DNA of 6,647 bases from positions 1 to 6,647 of the forward strand of contig CAUZDT010000057.1 of the NCBI GenBank assembly GCA_963578705.1, read 5' to 3'. The stretch is from UBA8886 sp963578705 (GTDB lineage: Archaea > Thermoplasmatota > Poseidoniia > MGIII > CG-Epi1). Below are positions 1 to 5,062 of the stretch, in pieces (the first letter of the stretch is position 1; the number at the start of each line of letters is the position of its first letter). The notes below the pieces were generated by a model. It was given only the letters and a program-made list of their open reading frames with translations. It was not told the origin of the DNA and ran no database searches. A program made the translations under genes and the position numbers.

Positions 1-45
1 GGGCGCGTGCGCTGGAAATTGCTCCGCGTCAACCTCCCCCGCTGA
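1..45 (+). CDS. Possible 3' end of an upstream rightward gene (partial)
   Basis: Frame 1 is open from the window edge and ends in TGA at 43-45, giving a 14-residue tail, GRVRWKLLRVNLPR. The composition (hydrophobic residues mixed with Arg/Lys) is plausible for a protein end, and the stop falls at the edge of a 6-bp hairpin, as several other stops in this window do. Fourteen codons cannot establish a gene, and frame 2 (the cdc6 frame) is also open here. No function can be assigned. Confidence 0.3.
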   Translation, partial: GRVRWKLLRVNLPR

Positions 46-53
46 GCCAGCGG
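39..53 (+). terminator. Hairpin at the stop of the possible upstream gene
   Basis: CCGCTG (39-44) and CAGCGG (48-53) form a perfect 6-bp inverted repeat around the 3-nt loop AGC. The TGA at 43-45 straddles the left arm and the loop. No T-run follows, so it is not a classical intrinsic terminator. It may be a 3'-end structure or chance in GC-rich DNA. Confidence 0.25.
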
Positions 54-122
54 AACCGGCGCGGCGGGCGGTATTTAGTCGCGCTCTGCCTGCGCTCTGG
101 CCAGCCGGCTACGGCGGCGAGA

Positions 123-148
123 GGGGGGTTAAAAATCAGCCCCCCCCC
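123..148. repeat. G6 / C9 inverted repeat around an A/T-rich spacer
   Basis: Six G (123-128) are followed by the 11-nt spacer TTAAAAATCAG (129-139) and nine C (140-148). The tracts can pair as a 6-bp G:C stem. The spacer holds the most A/T-rich patch of the region, which could serve as an unwinding element or as a distal TATA box. Archaeal ORBs carry G-strings, but the rest of the ORB consensus is not evident here. Confidence 0.4.
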
Positions 149-157
149 GCCGCGTCG

Positions 158-180
158 GTCCGCAGCATTTATACGCGGAC
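158..180 (+). promoter_or_regulatory. cdc6 promoter: TATA box flanked by a 6-bp dyad
   Basis: TTTATA (168-173) is the best TATA-like box before cdc6. It lies in the 11-nt spacer between GTCCGC (158-163) and GCGGAC (175-180), a perfect inverted repeat. Transcription would start near 195-200, giving a 20-25 nt leader to ATG 221 or a very short one to TTG 203. A second, weaker box (CTATAC, 183-188) follows. Arms on both sides of a TATA box suit a repressor that blocks TBP; autoregulation by Cdc6 is one possibility and is inferred only. Confidence 0.45.
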
Positions 181-220
181 TGCTATACCTGCGGCCCCGC
201 GGTTGAGCGGGTTCCCACTA

Positions 221-1489
221 ATGCAGTCAGCACAAGCTTCCCGTAACGTTTTTGACGCCCTCACGGGCGAAGGACGCATATTCCGCAATCGCGGCGTGCT
301 CTCCTCGGACTACGTCCCGGAGGACTTCCCGCACCGCAACGACGAGATAGACCAGGTGGCACATATCCTGCGCCCGGCGCTCGAGGGGTCTCGCCCCAGC
401 AACATCCTGATTTACGGGCAGACCGGCACCGGCAAGACCGCGGTCGCCAGATATATCTGCGACCAGTTGAAGGACAAGGTCACCGCCGACGGTGGCGCCA
501 TCCACACCGCCCACATCAACTGCAAGCGGGTCAACACGCCCTACGGCATCCTCGCCAACATCGGGCAGACCTACACCACCAACTGGGAGGACTCGATTCC
601 GCACACCGGCTGGCGGCTGGAGCAGGTCTACGCGGCGCTCTGCCGCAAGGCGGAGGAGGCGGGCGGCATCGCGCTGGTGGTGCTCGACGAAGTCGACGCG
701 CTGGTAAAGAAATCGGGCGACGAGGTGCTCTACCACCTCACCGGCATCAACGCCGACCTCGGCAACGCGCGCATGTCGCTCATCGGCATCTCGAACGACA
801 CCAAGTTCACCACCTTCCTCGACCCGCGCGTCAAGTCGCGGCTCGGCGAGGAGTCGCTGACCTTTCCCCCTTACAACGCGCTGCAATTGCGCGACATCCT
901 CGACCAGCGCGCCGGGCAGGCATTCCACGAAGGGGCGCTCGACCCGCAAGTCCTCTCGCTCTGCGCCGGCCGTGCCGCGCAGGAGCACGGCGACGCCCGC
1001 AAGGCGCTCGACCTGCTGCGCATCGCGGCCGAGATGGCCGAGCGCGACGGCTCGCGGCAGGTGACGGTCAACTATGTCGACCGCGCCGAGAGCATGATGG
1101 AGCAGGACCAGGTGCGCAAGATGGTGCTCCAGCTGCCACTGCAGCACAAGGCGGTGTTCGCGTCGATACTCGCCAACGAATCACAGTCGCGGCTCGACCG
1201 GCAGACCACCGGCGACGTCTACGACACCTACTACCGCATATGCAACCGCTTCGAACTCGACGCACTGACGCAGCGCCGCATCGGCGGCATCATTTCCGAG
1301 CTGGACATGCAGGGCGTCATCTCGGCGCGCGTCGTCAGCCTCGGCCGCCACGGCCGCACCCGCTTCATCTCGACCGCGGTGCCGTTCAGCGAACTCCAGC
1401 CGATTATCAGCGACGACTCTTTCATGTCGAGCGCGCTCGACCTCGCCGCCGACGGCCACTTCGTGCGGCCGCAGCTACGGCTGATGTAG
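221..1489 (+). CDS. cdc6: Orc1/Cdc6 family replication initiator (AAA+ ATPase with winged helix)
   Basis: Archaeal initiator that binds origin DNA as an ATP-bound protein and promotes MCM helicase loading. From ATG 221 it has 422 residues, normal for the family. Visible motifs: conserved start GEGRIFRNRGVLSSDYVP (about 16-33); Walker A GQTGTGKT (66-73); Walker B LVVLDEVDAL (152-161, D156/E157); sensor 1 GISND (189-193); the initiator-specific stretch SRLGEESLTFPPY (206-218); sensor 2 GDARKALDLL (257-266, R260); a C-terminal winged helix (about 300-390) with GDVYDTYYRIC and LTQRRIGGIISELD. All ATPase residues look intact. The start is uncertain: an in-frame TTG at 203 would add six residues, and the frame is open to the window edge, but conservation begins after residue 13 and a TATA box lies at 168-173. 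The last 20 or so residues run past the usual winged helix. It converges with the next gene, with 4 bp between stops. Confidence 0.95.
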   Translation: MQSAQASRNVFDALTGEGRIFRNRGVLSSDYVPEDFPHRNDEIDQVAHILRPALEGSRPSNILIYGQTGTGKTAVARYICDQLKDKVTADGGAIHTAHINCKRVNTPYGILANIGQTYTTNWEDSIPHTGWRLEQVYAALCRKAEEAGGIALVVLDEVDALVKKSGDEVLYHLTGINADLGNARMSLIGISNDTKFTTFLDPRVKSRLGEESLTFPPYNALQLRDILDQRAGQAFHEGALDPQVLSLCAGRAAQEHGDARKALDLLRIAAEMAERDGSRQVTVNYVDRAESMMEQDQVRKMVLQLPLQHKAVFASILANESQSRLDRQTTGDVYDTYYRICNRFELDALTQRRIGGIISELDMQGVISARVVSLGRHGRTRFISTAVPFSELQPIISDDSFMSSALDLAADGHFVRPQLRLM

Positions 1490-1504
1490 CGCTTCAGTCG
1501 CGCT
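1488..1504 (-). other. Hairpin with the stop codon of the 178-aa membrane protein in its loop
   Basis: AGCGC (1488-1492) and GCGCT (1500-1504) form a perfect 5-bp stem around a 7-nt loop that contains the leftward TGA (1496-1494). The left arm also overlaps the cdc6 stop TAG (1487-1489), which itself sits in the right arm of another 5-bp stem (GCTAC 1474-1478 with GTAGC 1486-1490). These overlapping stems cover the point where the two genes converge and could help end both transcripts. Confidence 0.3.
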
Positions 1505-2030
1505 CTTTCCAGCCCGCGGCCCAGCCCTGCTCCCAGCCGGCAACCCACGCTGCCTTCAGCCCCGCCTCACGCGCGGCCGCCTGCGCCTGCTGCAATATGT
1601 CGTCGCGCTGCTCGCGTGAAACTTGCGGCAGCCGCATCGGCTGCCGCAAGCCATGGATGGCGACCAGCAACGCGCCAACACCACCGAGCGCTGCCACTCC
1701 CACGACCGCTGCCGAGGCGGCGAGCCATGCCACCAGCGCCAGTAGCAGCGCGGACGCCAGCGCCAGCCACGGCAGCATGCGTGACTGCGGCTGCGGCGTG
1801 ACCAGCGCCGCCAGCCGCTCCGCCTCCCCGCGTGCGGCGTCGGTCGCCGCCTCCGCCTCGCGCCATGCGGTGCCGGTCGCCGCCTGCTGTAATGCATCGC
1901 GGTCCGCCCCCGCTTCCGCCGCGAGCGCCGACGCATGGCCGTCCGCCTCGCCGGCGGTGAAGCGCGCCTGCTTCTGCGCCATGCCGCGCGCCTTGTTCAT
2001 CCCGTAGCGCGCCCACGCCTGCTTGCCCAC
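1494..2030 (-). CDS. Unrecognised two-helix membrane protein with Trp/Gly-repeat tail
   Basis: 178 residues from GTG; I do not recognise a family. Residues 1-80 are Ala-rich, charged and probably helical or coiled-coil. Two hydrophobic segments (about 85-106 and 107-127) form a tight membrane hairpin. A basic linker LRQPMRLPQ (128-136) follows, then an amphipathic helix (about 138-160) and the tail WVAGWEQGWAAGW (162-174), with Trp at 162, 166, 170 and 174 and Gly before three of them. Both ends would face the same side, probably the cytoplasm. Support for coding: codon use is strongly G/C at third positions like its neighbours, the reading is free of stops, and a TATA-like ATTTAG (2056-2051) lies 24 nt before the GTG, suiting a leaderless mRNA. 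No Shine-Dalgarno is visible. An internal ATG at 2000 is a possible later start. It lies 46 bp after trkH, so a link with K+ uptake is possible but unproven. The long + strand frame across this stretch is judged a shadow because it overlaps cdc6. Confidence 0.75.
   Translation of the reverse strand: MGKQAWARYGMNKARGMAQKQARFTAGEADGHASALAAEAGADRDALQQAATGTAWREAEAATDAARGEAERLAALVTPQPQSRMLPWLALASALLLALVAWLAASAAVVGVAALGGVGALLVAIHGLRQPMRLPQVSREQRDDILQQAQAAAREAGLKAAWVAGWEQGWAAGWKERD
1622..1650. repeat. Perfect 13-bp inverted repeat (strong hairpin) inside the membrane protein gene
   Basis: CTTGCGGCAGCCG (1622-1634) and CGGCTGCCGCAAG (1638-1650) are exact reverse complements around a 3-nt loop CAT. 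Ten of the 13 pairs are G:C, so the hairpin would be very stable in either RNA. In the leftward gene it encodes the linker LRQPMRLPQ just after the second membrane helix. It lies about 130 nt past the cdc6 stop and could act as a terminator or stabiliser for read-through cdc6 mRNA. Confidence 0.6.
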
Positions 2031-2050
2031 GGTGGCGCAGCGGACGGCGG

Positions 2051-2056
2051 CTAAAT
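2051..2056 (-). promoter_or_regulatory. TATA-like box of the 178-aa membrane protein gene
   Basis: ATTTAG read leftward (2056-2051) is the only A/T-rich hexamer in the 46-bp gap after trkH. Its centre is about 24 nt before the GTG at 2030, matching the spacing seen before the DUF368 gene and trkA, as expected for leaderless archaeal mRNAs. Confidence 0.45.
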
Positions 2057-2068
2057 CAGTCGCGGTTG

Positions 2069-2086
2069 TCGAGACGCTAGTCTCGA
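2069..2086 (-). terminator. Hairpin spanning the trkH stop codon
   Basis: TCGAGAC (2069-2075) and GTCTCGA (2080-2086) form a perfect 7-bp stem with loop GCTA (2076-2079). Read leftward, the loop contains the trkH TAG (2079-2077). Only a modest T-containing stretch follows (GATTTAG, overlapping the next TATA-like box), so it is a candidate terminator or mRNA 3'-end structure for the trkA-trkH transcript and not a textbook one. Confidence 0.4.
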
Positions 2087-3645
2087 TAAGTACCCGGAAA
2101 GAAGAGCAGCAGGCCGGTGATAATCTCCAGCCTGCCGAGCCACATCAGCAGCGAGAGCACGCTCAACGTGCCGCTCGAGAGGCCAGCGTAGCTGGCGCCG
2201 GGACCGACCGCGCCGAGGCCGGGGCCGACGTTGCTAAGGCACGCAATCGAGGCGGCCATCGCGTCGACCAGCCCCCAGCCCGGCTCGAGGTAGAGCAGCA
2301 CCAGCGCGCCGGTCAGAAACAGGATAATGTAGATGAAGAAGAAGACGGCAACGTTGCGCACCAGCGTTTCGTCGAGCACCTTGGCGCCCAGCCGCAGCTT
2401 GCGCACCGCGCGCGGGTGGACCACGAGGAATAGCTCGCGCCAGAGCGCCTTGAGCATGATTTCGATGCGAATCACCTTGAGGCCGCCGGTGGTCGAGCCG
2501 GCGCAGCCGCCGATGAACATCAGCAGCAGCAGTACAAACTGCGCCGCCACCGCCCAGCTGCCGTAGTCCTGCGAGGTGAAGCCGGTGCCGGTCAGGATGG
2601 AGACCACCTGGAAGAGCGCCGGCCGCAGCGTCTCGCCGAAAGCCCAGCTGCTGCCCCGCAGCGGCGCCCAGAGGCCGACGACCACCAGCAAAATCGCGAT
2701 GCCCACGAAGCTGAGGTAGTAGCGGAACTCGCCGCTGGTCCAGAGATGCTGCCAGCCCCGTAAAAGCCGCTGTTCGTCGTTGTGGCGCAAGCTTATGAAA
2801 AAGCCGTAAAGCAGAACGAAATTGATGCCCGCGAGCAGCATGAAGGCGATGACGATGCCTTCGACAAGACCACTGTCGTAAGCGCCAATCGAATCCGCCT
2901 GCGGCGAGAAGCCACCGGTCGAGAGATTGGAGAAGGCGGTGCAAACCGCGTCGTAGAGCGGCAGCTCGCCGACGAAGCGCAGCAACAGCATCTCGACGAC
3001 GGTGAGGCCGGCGTAGAGCCCCCACAGCAGCCGCGCCGTCTGCGCCATCTGCGGCTTGATGCGCGTGACGCCGGTGCCAGGCATTTCGGCGCGCAGCACC
3101 TGGATGCCACCCCCGAGTAGCCGCGACAGCACCACCGTCGCGAGCACGATAATCCCCATCCCGCCCAACCATTGCGACTGCGACCGCCACAGCAGCAGCG
3201 ACTTGGGCGCCGCGAAATAGCCGTCATCGGTGGTGCCGTTGGCGACCGAGGCGTCGAAGACGGTCGCGCCAGTCGTGGTCAGCCCCGAGATGGACTCGAA
3301 ATACGCTTCGGCCAGCGTCAGGTCGTAGACCAGCAGCGGCTCGTCGTCACTGCCCGCCATGTCGCCCGCCATCACGTAGGGAATCGCGCCAAACACGGCG
3401 AAGAGCAGCCATGCCACGCTCACCAGCGCGAACGCCTCGCGGTCGCGCAGCTCCTCGTCGCTGCGGAACTGGTAGTAGAGCAGCAGCCCGCCGCCGACCG
3501 AAAGCAGCAGCGGCAGCCCGTAGAGCCACGCCACCTGCTCGCGCGATTCGCCCAGCAACAGCCCCGCCGCCAGCGGGAGCAGGAATGAGATACCGAACAG
3601 CGCCAGCAGAACACCCAGCAGGCTCAGCAGCAGGCGTCCGCGCAT
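2077..3645 (-). CDS. trkH: TrkH/KtrB-family potassium uptake transmembrane subunit
   Basis: Channel-like membrane subunit of a Trk K+ uptake system, gated from the cytoplasm by TrkA. It has 522 residues, close to TrkH size and longer than most KtrB. Four pore loops carry the K+ filter: GLTTTGATVF (121-130), SNLSTGGFSP (239-248), LTGTGFTS (351-358) and SNVGPGLG (471-478), each with its filter glycine. Other family marks are QWLGGMGI (158-165), the gating-loop region GGCAGSTTGGLKVIR (379-393) and GRLE (504-507). About ten hydrophobic segments are visible; two extra N-terminal ones (about 5-30 and 41-58) fit the TrkH type. The ATG shares its A with the trkA TGA (TGATG), so translation is probably coupled and it needs no promoter of its own. 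The stop lies in the loop of a 7-bp hairpin. No key residue appears lost. Confidence 0.95.
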   Translation of the reverse strand: MRGRLLLSLLGVLLALFGISFLLPLAAGLLLGESREQVAWLYGLPLLLSVGGGLLLYYQFRSDEELRDREAFALVSVAWLLFAVFGAIPYVMAGDMAGSDDEPLLVYDLTLAEAYFESISGLTTTGATVFDASVANGTTDDGYFAAPKSLLLWRSQSQWLGGMGIIVLATVVLSRLLGGGIQVLRAEMPGTGVTRIKPQMAQTARLLWGLYAGLTVVEMLLLRFVGELPLYDAVCTAFSNLSTGGFSPQADSIGAYDSGLVEGIVIAFMLLAGINFVLLYGFFISLRHNDEQRLLRGWQHLWTSGEFRYYLSFVGIAILLVVVGLWAPLRGSSWAFGETLRPALFQVVSILTGTGFTSQDYGSWAVAAQFVLLLLMFIGGCAGSTTGGLKVIRIEIMLKALWRELFLVVHPRAVRKLRLGAKVLDETLVRNVAVFFFIYIILFLTGALVLLYLEPGWGLVDAMAASIACLSNVGPGLGAVGPGASYAGLSSGTLSVLSLLMWLGRLEIITGLLLFFPGTYRD

Positions 3646-3652
3646 CAGCGGA
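3637..3652 (-). other. Hairpin with the trkA stop / trkH start in its loop
   Basis: TCCGC (3637-3641) and GCGGA (3648-3652) form a perfect 5-bp stem around a 6-nt loop (3642-3647) that holds the overlapping TGATG, the trkA stop and the trkH start. In mRNA it could influence re-initiation at trkH. It is short and may be chance. Confidence 0.3.
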
Positions 3653-5009
3653 AGAGCTTCTCCAGCGCCGGCAGCTGCGCCTTGAGGGTGAAGACCAGCA
3701 GGTGGTCGCCCCCCTGCAGGACTTCGTCCTCATCGGGGAAGAGCGGCTCGCCGCCGCGGTTGATGAGTGCCACCATGCACCCCTCGGGGAGCCCGAGCTT
3801 CGCGATGACCTTCCCCGTCAGGCCATTGTCTGCCTTGACCAGGAATTCCCGAATCGACGCTTCGCCGCCCTGTAGTTCCTCCAGCGCCTCGATTTCCTCG
3901 GTCGCCGTGGCGCGGTTCAGGATGGCGGTCACCGCCACTCGCTTGGGGTTGATGAGCGTGTCAATGCCAGTATTCTGCACGACATGCTCCAGCTCGGTAT
4001 GGTAGACCAGCGCCACCGTGCGGCGCGCCCCCTCACGCTTGGCGAGCAGGCAACTGAGCATGTTCAAATCCTCGCGTTCGGTCGCCGCGACGAACAGGTC
4101 CTCGTGGCGGATACCCTCCTCGCGCAGGAAATGGCGGTCAGTCGGTGACCCCACCAGCACCGTAACGTCGTCGGGCAGTCGTTCGCTGACCTCCTCGGCG
4201 CGAGCGCGGTCGGGCTCAACGAGGTAGACCTGCACCCCGTCGTAGCGGCGCGCCACCTGTTCGGCTAGCCGCAAGGCGACCTGCGTGCTGCCGGCAATCA
4301 TCAGCCGCCTGATATTCCCTTCGCCCGTAACTTCCTTCGGCGCGCCGAGCGACTCCGAGAGCTCCTCGAGTTCGTGGACGTCGCTCAGCAGCACCAGTAG
4401 CCGGTCGCGTGGCAGCAAGACTTCCTCGCTGTGCGGAATGATGACGCCCTCGTCGCGCGAAACCAGCACAACGCGGCAGTGCGGCGGCAGCTCGACGCTG
4501 TCGAGCGTGCGGCCCACCGCAGGCGAGCTGTCGTCCAGCCTGACTTCGAGAATGCGCAGCTTGCCAACCGAGAAGTGCTCAAGCCGCGTCAGTGCCGGCC
4601 GCGAGAGAATTTGCCAGATGCGATGCATCGCAAGCTCGTCGGGGCTGATGCAGGCATCCAGCCCGAAAACGACCTGCGGGTCAGGCTCGAGCGGCCAGTC
4701 GAGCAACTGTGGCTCGTTGACGCGCGCAATCGTGCGGCAGCCCATCGCCTTGGCGAAGGTGCAACCGAGGATGTTGACCATGTCATTGCCGGTCACGCCG
4801 ATGAACAGGTCGGCTTCCGCCAGCCCCGACTGCTCGACGAGCAGCTTCGGCACCGCAGCGTGGCCCTGGATGATCTGCGCGTCGAGCCCTTGCGCCCGCT
4901 TGATGGCGGCCGGGTCGGAGTCGATAATGCTGACGCCGTGGCCGCGATTCACCAGGTCCCGAGCCACCCGGTAACCTACGTCGCCGGCGCCGGCTATGAC
5001 CACGCGCAT
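3645..5009 (-). CDS. trkA: TrkA-type K+ uptake regulatory protein with two RCK modules
   Basis: Peripheral cytoplasmic protein that binds nucleotides (NAD(H), and ADP/ATP in studied Trk systems) and gates TrkH. The 454 residues match full-length tandem TrkA. Module 1: Rossmann RCK-N at 1-130 with GAGDVG (7-12) and acidic D30/D32 after strand 2, then RCK-C at about 145-225. Module 2: RCK-N at about 233-360, then RCK-C at about 385-454. In module 2 the glycine loop reads AGSTQVA (239-245) and lacks the GxGxxG pattern, so nucleotide binding there may be altered or lost; in E. coli TrkA the second module keeps a glycine-rich loop. ATG 5009 is chosen because the Rossmann strand starts at residue 2. 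A TATA-like TTAAAT lies about 26 nt upstream, and an 8-bp dyad lies between it and the ATG. The gene overlaps trkH by one base, indicating a two-gene operon. Confidence 0.95.
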   Translation of the reverse strand: MRVVIAGAGDVGYRVARDLVNRGHGVSIIDSDPAAIKRAQGLDAQIIQGHAAVPKLLVEQSGLAEADLFIGVTGNDMVNILGCTFAKAMGCRTIARVNEPQLLDWPLEPDPQVVFGLDACISPDELAMHRIWQILSRPALTRLEHFSVGKLRILEVRLDDSSPAVGRTLDSVELPPHCRVVLVSRDEGVIIPHSEEVLLPRDRLLVLLSDVHELEELSESLGAPKEVTGEGNIRRLMIAGSTQVALRLAEQVARRYDGVQVYLVEPDRARAEEVSERLPDDVTVLVGSPTDRHFLREEGIRHEDLFVAATEREDLNMLSCLLAKREGARRTVALVYHTELEHVVQNTGIDTLINPKRVAVTAILNRATATEEIEALEELQGGEASIREFLVKADNGLTGKVIAKLGLPEGCMVALINRGGEPLFPDEDEVLQGGDHLLVFTLKAQLPALEKLFR

Positions 5010-5012
5010 TTT

Positions 5013-5031
5013 GCGCCTTCACCGAAGGCGC
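5013..5031 (-). promoter_or_regulatory. 8-bp dyad between the TATA box and ATG of trkA
   Basis: GCGCCTTC (5013-5020) and GAAGGCGC (5024-5031) are perfect inverted repeats around ACC (5021-5023). If the mRNA is leaderless from about 5009, this is DNA just upstream of the start site, a fitting operator. In an mRNA reading through from the DUF368 gene it would be a stable hairpin whose loop shows GGT of a Shine-Dalgarno-like GGTGA (5023-5019) 9 nt before the ATG, so it could hide or present the ribosome site. A-residues follow on the RNA, not U, so an intrinsic terminator is unlikely. Confidence 0.5.
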
Positions 5032-5032
5032 G

Positions 5033-5038
5033 ATTTAA
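5033..5038 (-). promoter_or_regulatory. TATA-like box of trkA-trkH
   Basis: TTAAAT read leftward (5038-5033), in the 43-bp gap after the DUF368 gene, is centred about 26 nt before the trkA ATG at 5009. The same hexamer occurs before the DUF368 gene at similar spacing. Confidence 0.5.
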
Positions 5039-5048
5039 GCGCTGCGGT

Positions 5049-5062
5049 TCGTCTATCGACGA
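5049..5062 (-). other. Hairpin at the stop codon of the DUF368 gene
   Basis: TCGTC (5049-5053) and GACGA (5058-5062) form a perfect 5-bp stem with a 4-nt loop (5054-5057). Two bases of the leftward TAG stop (5055-5053) lie in the loop and one in the stem. It is a possible 3'-end structure; no U-run follows. Confidence 0.3.

Larger units (their letters stand above)
46..220. other. Intergenic region before cdc6; candidate replication origin
   Basis: This gene-free stretch lies directly before an orc1/cdc6 gene, a common place for archaeal origins. It holds a tandem GCGCTCTG (81-88 and 92-99), the palindrome CTGGCCAG (97-104), a G6/C9 inverted repeat around an A/T patch (123-148) and a dyad around TTTATA (158-180). 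Two GGAA-containing spots (11-21, just outside, and 47-56) faintly recall the core of origin recognition boxes, but I cannot find a convincing full ORB or a repeated ORB. The origin call rests mainly on position and is an inference. Confidence 0.3.

Noticed and set aside
11..56. ORB-like GGAA-containing spots before cdc6
   Set aside because: Only fragments of the known ORB core match, in no consistent spacing or orientation, so I do not list them as recognition boxes.
1..220. cdc6 frame remains open to the left edge, suggesting a longer N-terminus
   Set aside because: There is no start codon in frame before TTG 203, the translation is low-complexity, and TATA-like elements lie in this stretch; family conservation begins just after ATG 221.
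227..1147. 306-codon leftward frame antisense to cdc6
   Set aside because: It is fully opposite the AAA+ domain and shows no recognisable motif; such long antisense frames are expected at this GC content.
1240..2007. Long rightward frame (255 codons) across the end of cdc6 and the convergent gene
   Set aside because: It overlaps about 250 bases of the well-supported cdc6 in another frame and its protein is Ala/Arg/Ser-rich, typical of antisense shadows in GC-rich DNA; the leftward frame gives a coherent membrane protein.
4983..4994. 12-bp palindrome GCCGGCGCCGGC near the trkA start
   Set aside because: It encodes the glycine/alanine loop of the Rossmann fold (GAGDVG region); the repeat follows from Gly/Ala codons in GC-rich DNA.
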